NCBI GenBank assembly: GCA_964553775.1
Contig: CAZKLU010000100.1
Location: 1-5,205 of the forward strand
DNA from: RUG626 sp964553775
GTDB lineage: Bacteria > Bacillota > Clostridia > Oscillospirales > Oscillospiraceae
Length of the DNA stretch: 5,205 nucleotides
Direction of reading: 5' to 3'
In this document: one piece after another, positions 1 through 5,205 of the stretch
Position numbering within the stretch: position 1 is the stretch's first letter
Layout: each line of letters begins with the position of its first letter
Made by a program: the position numbers and the translations under genes
The notes under the pieces: generated by a model
Seen by the model: the letters and a program-made list of their open reading frames with translations, nothing else
Told to the model about the DNA's origin: nothing
Databases searched by the model: none

Positions 1-6
1 CAACAG

Positions 7-23
7 GCTTGCGTTCCGCAAGC
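7..23. repeat. palindrome B1 (variable stem)
   Basis: Inverted repeat with 7-bp arms gcttgcg (7-13) and cgcaagc (17-23) and a three-base loop ttc. On the hisC strand the loop is gaa. Its stem differs from B2 and B3 but is perfectly paired. Confidence 0.85.
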
Positions 24-29
24 ATACAA

Positions 30-47
30 GTCAGCCTATCGGCTGAC
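30..47. repeat. palindrome A, copy 1
   Basis: A perfect inverted repeat with 7-bp arms (gtcagcc at 30-36, ggctgac at 41-47) and the loop tatc. It is identical to the copy at 75-92, and the identity continues two bases further, giving the shared 20-mer GTCAGCCTATCGGCTGACAA. On the hisC strand the loop reads gata. Confidence 0.9.
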
Positions 48-49
48 AA

Positions 50-69
50 GCCGCCGCATTCACGGCGGC
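50..69. repeat. palindrome B2 (variable stem)
   Basis: Inverted repeat with 7-bp arms gccgccg (50-56) and cggcggc (63-69) around the loop cattca (57-62). It lies between the two A palindromes and is almost entirely G/C in the stem. The loop shares TTCA with B3. Confidence 0.85.
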
Positions 70-74
70 AACCC

Positions 75-92
75 GTCAGCCTATCGGCTGAC
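75..92. repeat. palindrome A, copy 2
   Basis: Exact second copy of the 18-base palindrome at 30-47: 7-bp arms 75-81 and 86-92, loop tatc 82-85. Because the two copies are identical, the left arm of one can also pair with the right arm of the other. That would enclose the B2 hairpin and allow alternative folds. Confidence 0.9.
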
Positions 93-96
93 AACC

Positions 97-111
97 CCGC
101 GCTTCACGCGG
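97..111. repeat. palindrome B3, containing the hisC stop codon
   Basis: Inverted repeat with 5-bp arms ccgcg (97-101) and cgcgg (107-111) and loop cttca. The hisC stop codon (TGA, complement of 104-106) falls in the loop. The right arm is part of the last sense codons of hisC, so coding sequence and repeat overlap. Confidence 0.8.
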
Positions 112-1165
112 TACCTAATATCTCCCCGGCAGCGGCTACCAGCCGCATCATATCACCCATTGAGCCTATGGTTATGCGGTTGTACTCTTTTATTCTCTCA
201 CTGTCAAAGTGCCTTACCAGAATTCCCCGCTCACGGAGCTTTTTATATAGCGTTAAACCCGATATTTTATCGTGTCTCGCAAAAATGAAATTTGCCATTG
301 AGTCCGTAAGCTCAAATCCGAGCCGCGTAAGCTCTTTAACAGTGAACTCACGGGTTTTCATGATCTCCGCGCAGTTGTTCATATAGTATTCGCTGTTTCG
401 GAGAGCGGCGGAGCCTATTGCCGCGGTGCAGCGGTTCACGTTATACGGGTTTATCGAATACTTTATTGTATTAAGCTCCCTTATAATCTCAGGACAGCCT
501 ATTCCCAAGCCAAGTCTCGCTCCCGCTAAAGAGTGCGACTTTGAAAACGTCCTCGTCACAAGCAGATTGTCATACCGCTTTATGAGTTCCACGGCACTCT
601 CCCCGCCAAAATCTATATACGCCTCATCAATTATAACCACATTGTCCGGATTTGATGACACTATTCGCTCTATATCGGAAAGCGGCAGAATTATTCCCGT
701 TGGCGCGTTCGGGTTCGGAATCGCGATATTTTTGTGAAGTCCCTCGTAATCACTCACGTTTATATTAAACGTATTGTCAAGCGGTATCTCTGTTGAGGGT
801 ATGTGATATAGTCCTGACAGTACAGAGTAGAAGCCGTATGTTATATCCGGATACGCTATCCCTGTTCTCTCATCGCAGAACGCCAGAAACGCGAAACTCA
901 GTATCTCATCAGAACCATTGACCGGAAGTATGCACTCCGGCGCGACGTTGTAAACTCTCGCAGCGTCTTCTCGAAGCTGTGTACACTCAGGGTCTGAGTA
1001 GAGATTGCACATCATCGCGGCATCCGACGCGGCTTTCGCAACGTCCGGTGACGGCGGGTAGGGGGATTCGTTTGTGTTGAGTTTGCATAGACCCGTTATT
1101 TTAGGCTGTTCTCCAGGTACATAGGGCTTTAGCGTCTCATGGCGGCTGCTCAGGAATCTGCTCAT
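104..1165 (-). CDS. hisC: histidinol-phosphate aminotransferase
   Basis: PLP-dependent fold-type I aminotransferase, cytoplasmic. It converts imidazole-acetol phosphate and glutamate to L-histidinol phosphate and 2-oxoglutarate. The 353 residues match the usual family length (about 350-360). Visible family marks are the N-terminal substrate loop KLNTNESPYPPSP (28-40), NGSDE (83-87), NPNAPTG (151-157), VVIIDEAY (176-183, with Asp180 for the pyridine nitrogen), the PLP lysine Lys209 in TFSKSHSLAGARLG (206-219) with phosphate-binding Arg217, and the C-terminal RITIG (330-334) that supplies the carboxylate-binding arginine. The ATG overlaps the hisD stop as ATGA, which indicates translational coupling. 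The stop lies inside a palindrome of the downstream array. Class II aminotransferases resemble one another, but the motifs and the his context make HisC the clear call. Confidence 0.96.
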   Translation of the reverse strand: MSRFLSSRHETLKPYVPGEQPKITGLCKLNTNESPYPPSPDVAKAASDAAMMCNLYSDPECTQLREDAARVYNVAPECILPVNGSDEILSFAFLAFCDERTGIAYPDITYGFYSVLSGLYHIPSTEIPLDNTFNINVSDYEGLHKNIAIPNPNAPTGIILPLSDIERIVSSNPDNVVIIDEAYIDFGGESAVELIKRYDNLLVTRTFSKSHSLAGARLGLGIGCPEIIRELNTIKYSINPYNVNRCTAAIGSAALRNSEYYMNNCAEIMKTREFTVKELTRLGFELTDSMANFIFARHDKISGLTLYKKLRERGILVRHFDSERIKEYNRITIGSMGDMMRLVAAAGEILGTA

Positions 1166-2430
1166 AGCTCAGTCCTCTTGATTATACTTCTTGCGTGACC
1201 CGCAAGCCCCTCGCGTTCCGCGAATTTTGCGATGTCCTCCGCGTCCTCCAGCAGCGCATTGTGCGAATAGTACATATACTGCGATGTCTTTATGAAATCA
1301 TCCACCGACAGCGGAGACGAGAACCTTGCCGCGCCCTCAGTCGGAAGTGTGTGGTTGCAGCCCGCGTAATAGTCTCCAACCGCTTCCGGCGTGTCGGCTC
1401 CGAGAAAGACGGAACCGGCATTTTTTATGCTGTCAAGGTATTCAAACGGTTCCGCGACTGTAAGCTCCAAATGCTCCGGCGCGATTCTGTTCGCAGTTTC
1501 GATCGCGCTCTCCACGTTCGGCGCGACTATGATTTTGCCGTTCCGGTCTATGGAACGTCTCGCGATGTCAGCCCTTGGAAGCTCTGGTATCTGACGCTCT
1601 ACCTCCTCAGCCACGGCTCTCGCAAGCTCTATAGATGTGGTGACAAGTACCGCGCTCGCGTTTACGTCGTGTTCCGCCTGACTGAGCATATCGGCTGCAA
1701 CGAGAACAGGGTTCGCTGTGCTGTCAGCTATAACAAGTATCTCGCTTGGACCGCATATCATGTCTATATCGACCTTGCCGAACACCTGACGCTTCGCCTC
1801 CTGAACATATGCGTTGCCGGGTCCGACTATCTTATCGACTGCGGGAACGCTCTCGGTGCCGTAAGCCAATGCCGCGACTACCTGTGCGCCGCCTGTCTTC
1901 AATACTTTTGTAGCGCCGCCAATCTTCGCCGCCGCGAGCATTTCCGGAGCCACAACGCCGTTCTTTGCCGGTGTCGCCATGATTATTTCGCCGCACCCCG
2001 CTATTCTTGCGGGTATTACGTCCATGAGAACGGTTGAACAGAGACTCGCCGTGCCGCCGGGTATATAAACGCCGACTTTGGATAGCGGCAGTACGCGCTG
2101 ACCCATTATTCTGCCGCCACGCTTTATCTCAAATCCGTGGCGCGTCTGTTCACGGTGAAATTCCTCAATGTTATGAGCCGCTCTCCTCAGAACACTCAGG
2201 AAATCATCTCCGACAGCTTCAAAAGCCGCGTCAATCTCCTCCTGCGTTGCTTCAAAGCTTTCAGGTGCGCCGCCGTCAAATTTGTCGGCATAATATCTTA
2301 ACGCGCTGTCTCCGTTTTCACGGACGTTCTGTATTATTTCGGCAACCGTTCCCGATACGTCCAAAGTCGGACGTGAACGGGAGAATATGCGTTCCTCCGG
2401 TATCTCGCCGAGCTTCATTACCTCAAGCAT
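1162..2430 (-). CDS. hisD: histidinol dehydrogenase
   Basis: Zinc enzyme that performs the last two steps of histidine synthesis: L-histidinol to histidinal to L-histidine, using two NAD+. Length 422 residues, against a usual figure near 430, so complete. Signature region: VGPGNAYVQEAKRQVFG (202-218), GPSE (227-230), SQAEHD (250-255). By family knowledge the zinc ligands correspond to Gln251, His254, Asp353 (VGDYYAG) and His412 (GLAGHARSI). The catalytic Glu-His pair is Glu319-His320 in APEHLEL. GCNHTLPT (357-364) and SSPLSVDDF (371-379) are also typical. The start at 2430 is set by a GGAGGT six bases upstream; a second Met at residue 5 is less well placed. The gene overlaps hisG by 13 bases and hisC by 4. 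No key residue is missing. Confidence 0.99.
   Translation of the reverse strand: MLEVMKLGEIPEERIFSRSRPTLDVSGTVAEIIQNVRENGDSALRYYADKFDGGAPESFEATQEEIDAAFEAVGDDFLSVLRRAAHNIEEFHREQTRHGFEIKRGGRIMGQRVLPLSKVGVYIPGGTASLCSTVLMDVIPARIAGCGEIIMATPAKNGVVAPEMLAAAKIGGATKVLKTGGAQVVAALAYGTESVPAVDKIVGPGNAYVQEAKRQVFGKVDIDMICGPSEILVIADSTANPVLVAADMLSQAEHDVNASAVLVTTSIELARAVAEEVERQIPELPRADIARRSIDRNGKIIVAPNVESAIETANRIAPEHLELTVAEPFEYLDSIKNAGSVFLGADTPEAVGDYYAGCNHTLPTEGAARFSSPLSVDDFIKTSQYMYYSHNALLEDAEDIAKFAEREGLAGHARSIIKRTEL
1173..1179 (-). promoter_or_regulatory. Shine-Dalgarno site of hisC
   Basis: AAGAGGA lies seven bases before the hisC ATG at 1165, in the last codons of hisD. Together with the ATGA stop-start overlap it indicates coupled translation of hisD and hisC. 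Confidence 0.8.
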
Positions 2431-3068
2431 TCCTGTACCTCCATGCTGATTATCTCTGATAGCTTCTCTGTTAGCCTTGTTATCTCTTCATATTTGAACT
2501 TGCTGCTTGTCTTTCCGGCTATAAGCCGTGCCGAAAGTTCTGTTACCGTCTCAAGCGGCGCAAGACCGTTCTCTCTCAGTGTCGTTCCGGTTTCAACTAT
2601 ATCGACTATCACATCCGAAAGACCGACTATCGGCGCAAGCTCTATGGAACCGTTCAGATGTATGATGTCTATCGCGATTGAACGCTTCGAGTAGTACTGT
2701 CTCGCTATGTTGGAAAATTTTGTCGCAACCTTGAGCGTTGTGCCTGTCTGCTTGAAATCAGGGTACCCGCAGACGCACATTTTGCACTTTCCAACTCCGA
2801 AGTCCAGCAGCTCGTACACATCAGGCTCATACTCCAACAGCGTATCCTTGCCTGCGGCACCCACGTCCGCCGCGCCCCGCTCAACGTATACCGCAACATC
2901 GGCGGGTTTCACGAAGAAGAAGCGCACATTATTTTCGTCGTTTTGGAAAATCAGCTTTCTTCCGCCGTCACGCACATCGGGGCAGCCGTAACCCGCTCTC
3001 TCGAACATATCGTATACGCAGTCACCGAGTCTGCCCTTTGGAAGCGCGATATTCAGATATTTATTCAT
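2418..3068 (-). CDS. hisG: ATP phosphoribosyltransferase, short-form catalytic subunit
   Basis: Catalyses the first committed step of histidine synthesis, ATP plus PRPP to phosphoribosyl-ATP. At 216 residues it is the short form (HisG-S), which lacks the C-terminal histidine-binding regulatory domain of the roughly 300-residue long form. It is therefore expected to need HisZ, encoded immediately upstream; known HisG-S/HisZ enzymes are hetero-octamers. Visible motifs are the N-terminal IALPKGRLGD (7-16), KPADVAVYVERGAADVG (54-70) followed by AAGKD, and the PRPP loop DIVETGTTLRENGL (156-169). The start ATG lies within the end of hisZ (8-base overlap), with a GGGGAG seven bases upstream. The TAA stop lies inside the start of hisD. 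Feedback inhibition by histidine is expected to act through HisZ. Confidence 0.97.
   Translation of the reverse strand: MNKYLNIALPKGRLGDCVYDMFERAGYGCPDVRDGGRKLIFQNDENNVRFFFVKPADVAVYVERGAADVGAAGKDTLLEYEPDVYELLDFGVGKCKMCVCGYPDFKQTGTTLKVATKFSNIARQYYSKRSIAIDIIHLNGSIELAPIVGLSDVIVDIVETGTTLRENGLAPLETVTELSARLIAGKTSSKFKYEEITRLTEKLSEIISMEVQECLR
2437..2442 (-). promoter_or_regulatory. Shine-Dalgarno site of hisD
   Basis: GGAGGT lies six bases before the hisD ATG at 2430, within the last codons of hisG. It decides in favour of this ATG over the Met four codons further in. Confidence 0.88.
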
Positions 3069-4119
3069 GCTTTCGCTCCCCGCCGATTATTTGCTTAAAT
3101 ACTATGCCGTCAGGTATGCCTGTATCAACTCTGACGCTTTTGCCCTCTTTCGTGAGCTTTGAAACGCGGCGGCATATTTCCTCCGGCTTCTCCGTGCCGT
3201 CATCTATTATGAGAACGTCAAGCTCCGGCGTTTCGCGTCTGTCCAGATAACTGAGGTACACGGCGAAACCCATCGCTCCCGCGTCCTTGCCGAATTTCCG
3301 CATCAAGCCGTCATACCGTCCTCCTGAGAGTACAGGCACAGCGGCTTCAGGAACGTATCCCTTTATAAGTACGCCGTTATAGTAGTCAGGGTCCCCTGTG
3401 AGCGAGAGATCGAGGTATATTTTATCATCCCAGCCGCAGTTTCTTATAATATGCGCTATTGCCGCAAGCTCCCCGACAGCGTCCGCGGCGTTCACGCCGG
3501 GGTCAAGTCCGCAAAGCTCCTCAATCGCGCTTGTAAGCGGACCGCGCAGAGTTATGAGCTTCTTGATTTTCCCTGTCGTTTCAGCGTCCACACCCGCGCC
3601 GAGGCAAAGTCTTTCAGCGTCATGGCTGTTTTTCTCCTGCGCGTATTTCAAGAGATCCTCACGGATATTCTCAGGTATTTTCAAGTCCTCAAAGAAGCCT
3701 GATAGAAGTCCTATCTGCGATATATCGAGCATGAACCTCTCGTCTATTATTCTGAGACTTCCGCAGGCTAAAAGCACCGTCTCCGCCATCGTGTATGTCG
3801 TGAGATTACCGATACACTCAAGCCCTGTCTGGCGTATCTCGCGGAAACCTCCCGAAACCCTGTCGGCGCGGTAGACGCTCTCGTTGTAGTATAGCTTACT
3901 CAGCGTATCAGACGGGGGCGTGTCGCGTATGATCGAGAGAGTGACATCGGGTTTAAGTGCGCGGAGCCTGCCGTCAGTGTCGGTGAATGTCAGTATTCCT
4001 CCGCCTGTTATAAAGCTGCGGTGCGTGGCGTAAAGGTCGTACTCCTCGAATTTGTTCATTTTATATCTTGTATAACCGAACCGCTCAAAAAGTCCGCTGA
4101 TATCCGGTTCAGTTCTCAT
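3061..4119 (-). CDS. hisZ: ATP phosphoribosyltransferase regulatory subunit (HisRS-like)
   Basis: Regulatory partner of short-form HisG: a catalytically dead relative of histidyl-tRNA synthetase that binds histidine and confers feedback control. Class II synthetase-like blocks are visible: a motif-1-like region GYTRYKMNKFEEYDLY (15-30), LKPDVTLSIIRDT (55-67), motif 2 around YYNESVYRAD and GGFREIRQTGLECIG (77-104), and motif 3 around SGGRYDGLMRKFG (265-277). Where true HisRS has RGLDYY, carrying its catalytic arginine, this protein reads GDPDYY (242-247). That supports HisZ over HisS, as does placement directly before hisG. Length is 352 residues. The last 50-odd residues keep a partial alpha/beta pattern (LDVLIIDDG, then a helix, then KSVRVDTG) like a shortened anticodon-binding domain. 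The ATG overlaps the end of scfB by 11 bases and has a strong GAGGAG site. Confidence 0.94.
   Translation of the reverse strand: MRTEPDISGLFERFGYTRYKMNKFEEYDLYATHRSFITGGGILTFTDTDGRLRALKPDVTLSIIRDTPPSDTLSKLYYNESVYRADRVSGGFREIRQTGLECIGNLTTYTMAETVLLACGSLRIIDERFMLDISQIGLLSGFFEDLKIPENIREDLLKYAQEKNSHDAERLCLGAGVDAETTGKIKKLITLRGPLTSAIEELCGLDPGVNAADAVGELAAIAHIIRNCGWDDKIYLDLSLTGDPDYYNGVLIKGYVPEAAVPVLSGGRYDGLMRKFGKDAGAMGFAVYLSYLDRRETPELDVLIIDDGTEKPEEICRRVSKLTKEGKSVRVDTGIPDGIVFKQIIGGERKHE
3076..3081 (-). promoter_or_regulatory. Shine-Dalgarno site of hisG
   Basis: GGGGAG lies seven bases before the hisG ATG at 3068, within the Gly-Gly-Glu codons at the end of hisZ. It supports the start that overlaps hisZ by eight bases. 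Confidence 0.75.
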
Positions 4120-5205
4120 TCATATCACTCCTCGCGATATTAAGCATAATAGCGCACTCCATTCTCTTGCGGAAGAGCCTGCACCCATAATCGTAGACTC
4201 CGTTGACGCTGCCTGTAGCCTTGACAGCGTTCGCGGCGCACCCGCCGGAGCAGTAGAGCTTTGCCCAGCAGTCCTCGCACTCAGGGCGTGAATACACGTT
4301 ACAGGCGCGGAATTTCTCACGCAAAGCCGTATTTGTGACACCGTTCCATACATCGCCCATCTTATACTCGTCCATACCGACAAACTGGTGGCATGGATAT
4401 AAATCGCCCCACGGCGTTACCGCCATATATTCGGTTCCGGAGCCGCAGCCTGATACGCGCTTGTAAATACACGGTCCGTGCGTCAAATCGACCATATAGT
4501 GGTAAAAGACTATCGGTTCCCCGTCTTTTTCCCGTTGGAGCATGAAGTCCGCTAACTTTTCGTACTGCTCGAAAAGCGCGGGGAGGTCATCTTCCGTCAG
4601 GGCGCAGTCATCGTCCGGTGAAGCCACAACAGGTTCCATAGAGAGCCTGTCGAAGCCAAGCTCCGCCATGTGGATAATATCCTCGGTGAAGTCGGTGTTG
4701 TATTTGGTGTATGTGCCGCGTATGTAGTATTCTCTGCCGCCGCGTTCTTTGGCGAATTTCTGAAATTTCGGCACAACGGCATCGTAGCTGCCCGCGCCGG
4801 AGAGAAATTTGCGGAACCTGTCATGAGTCTCGCGTCTTCCGTCAAGGCTCATAACGACATTATTCATCTCGCGGTTGCAAAAGTCGATAACATCATCGTC
4901 CACAAGCACGCCGTTCGTTGTCAGAGTGAAGCGGAAGTGTTTTTTATGCTTCTCCTCCTGTGAGCGGGCGTAGGCAACAAGCTGTTTCACAACATCCCAG
5001 TTGAGAAGAGGTTCACCGCCGAAGAAGTCAACCTCAAGGTTTGTTCTCGAACCGGAGCTTTGTATAAGGAAGTCTATAGCCTGTTTACCGACATCGAAGC
5101 TCATGAGGGCGCGTTCGCCGTGGAATTTGCCCTGACTTGCGAAGCAGTACTCGCAGTTGAGGTTGCAGCTATGCGCGACATGAAGGCATAGAGCCTTTAC
5201 AATAT
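4109..5205 (-). CDS. scfB: SCIFF peptide maturase, radical SAM/SPASM (5' end outside the window)
   Basis: Partial gene: 364 residues are visible and the N-terminus, roughly 85-90 residues if the family length of about 450 holds, lies beyond 5205. The family installs thioether links between Cys sulfurs and threonine alpha-carbons in the small SCIFF (six cysteines in forty-five) peptide; CteB of Clostridium thermocellum is the studied member. Visible residues 11-22 read HSCNLNCEYCFA, the CxxxCxxC site for the SAM 4Fe-4S cluster, followed by DFFGGEP (59-65). The C-terminal SPASM region has CGSGTEYMAVTPWGDLYPC (253-271) and ECEDCWAKLYCSGGC (308-322), plus Cys301, Cys341 and Cys350, for two auxiliary clusters. 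The Met at 5104 is not the start, because the conserved cluster site lies upstream in the same open frame. The end overlaps hisZ. The peptide gene scfA is expected just upstream, outside the window. Confidence 0.93.
   Translation of the reverse strand, partial: IVKALCLHVAHSCNLNCEYCFASQGKFHGERALMSFDVGKQAIDFLIQSSGSRTNLEVDFFGGEPLLNWDVVKQLVAYARSQEEKHKKHFRFTLTTNGVLVDDDVIDFCNREMNNVVMSLDGRRETHDRFRKFLSGAGSYDAVVPKFQKFAKERGGREYYIRGTYTKYNTDFTEDIIHMAELGFDRLSMEPVVASPDDDCALTEDDLPALFEQYEKLADFMLQREKDGEPIVFYHYMVDLTHGPCIYKRVSGCGSGTEYMAVTPWGDLYPCHQFVGMDEYKMGDVWNGVTNTALREKFRACNVYSRPECEDCWAKLYCSGGCAANAVKATGSVNGVYDYGCRLFRKRMECAIMLNIARSDMNEN
4128..4133 (-). promoter_or_regulatory. Shine-Dalgarno site of hisZ
   Basis: GAGGAG lies eight bases before the hisZ ATG at 4119, inside the last codons of scfB. 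It fixes the hisZ start and shows that hisZ can initiate while overlapping the upstream gene. Confidence 0.85.

Larger units (their letters stand above)
1..111. repeat. alternating palindrome array (B-A-B-A-B) downstream of hisC
   Basis: Five perfect inverted repeats sit head to tail within about 105 bases. The order is B1 (7-23), A1 (30-47), B2 (50-69), A2 (75-92), B3 (97-111), separated by 2-6 bases of mostly A and C. The A units are identical and start 45 bases apart. The B units differ in stem sequence but each is perfectly self-complementary. No stem is followed by a T-run in the hisC direction, so none is a canonical intrinsic terminator. The layout resembles REP/BIME-type intergenic palindrome clusters, or a structured 3' untranslated region protecting or ending the his transcript. 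I do not recognise it as a named family. What is seen: the palindromes and their alternation. What is inferred: that they act as RNA hairpins. Apart from this array, positions 1-103 hold nothing I can identify. Confidence 0.85.

Noticed and set aside
1..111. CRISPR array made of the A repeats.
   Set aside because: There are only two complete A copies of 18-20 bases. The sequence between them is itself a palindrome rather than a unique spacer, and no cas gene is visible.
7..111. Intrinsic terminator for the his transcript.
   Set aside because: The hairpins are strong, but none is followed by a run of T on the hisC strand, so a Rho-independent terminator is not supported. Rho-dependent or processed ends cannot be judged from sequence.
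9..386. A plus-strand open frame that reads through the palindromes, giving a repeated Ser-Leu-Ser-Ala-Asp peptide.
   Set aside because: The repeated peptide comes only from the identical A palindromes, and the rest is antisense to hisC. The sequence is low-complexity with no family features.
1211..1223. tcgcg-ttc-cgcga hairpin near the end of hisD, resembling palindrome B1.
   Set aside because: It is explained by the codons GCG GAA CGC GAG for Ala-Glu-Arg-Glu in a normal part of HisD. A 5-bp stem of this composition is expected by chance in this codon usage.
1195..2037. A 280-codon open frame on the plus strand, antisense to hisD.
   Set aside because: It mirrors a strongly conserved hisD with intact catalytic and zinc residues. 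The translation is rich in Arg, Cys and Tyr with no recognisable motif, and I saw no convincing start context. It is a shadow of hisD codon usage.
3061..4119. Histidyl-tRNA synthetase (hisS) instead of hisZ.
   Set aside because: The RGLDYY catalytic motif reads GDPDYY, the protein is shorter than HisRS, it lacks a full anticodon-binding domain, and it directly precedes a short-form hisG.
4109..5104. Treating the Met at 5104 as the real start of the radical SAM gene.
   Set aside because: The frame continues upstream through the conserved CxxxCxxC cluster site to the window edge, so this Met is internal.

Overview
The window looks like a chromosomal stretch of a Gram-positive anaerobe of class Clostridia, probably near Oscillospiraceae/Ruminococcaceae. 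Three things point there: strong GGAGG-type Shine-Dalgarno sites, a SCIFF-peptide radical SAM maturase (a family nearly confined to Clostridia), and the two-subunit HisG-short/HisZ form of ATP phosphoribosyltransferase. The genus is not resolved from the sequence.

All five genes lie on the minus strand and form one tightly packed transcription unit, read from right to left. First comes a 5'-truncated SCIFF maturase (scfB, 5205 to 4109), then hisZ (4119-3061), hisG (3068-2418), hisD (2430-1162) and hisC (1165-104). Every junction overlaps, by 11, 8, 13 and 4 bases, and each downstream start has its own Shine-Dalgarno inside the preceding gene. This argues for co-transcription and translational coupling. 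No promoter is visible because the 5' end of the unit lies beyond position 5205.

The his genes supply the first step (HisG catalytic, HisZ regulatory), the transamination step (HisC) and the final oxidation (HisD) of histidine synthesis. The middle steps (hisI/E, hisA, hisH/F, hisB) are absent from the window. They could lie past the left edge or elsewhere. The scfB protein carries out a different job: it forms sulfur-to-alpha-carbon thioether bonds in the small Cys-rich SCIFF peptide.

The one non-coding stretch, positions 1-103, is a dense array of alternating palindromes in the order B-A-B-A-B. The two A units are identical (stem gtcagcc, loop tatc). The three B units have different stems that stay perfectly complementary, with loops built around TTC/TTCA. 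The last B unit contains the stop codon of hisC, and the array appears to continue past the left edge. It is the least ordinary part of the window. The rest is a conventional biosynthetic operon, and I see no evidence of a new defence or mobile system.
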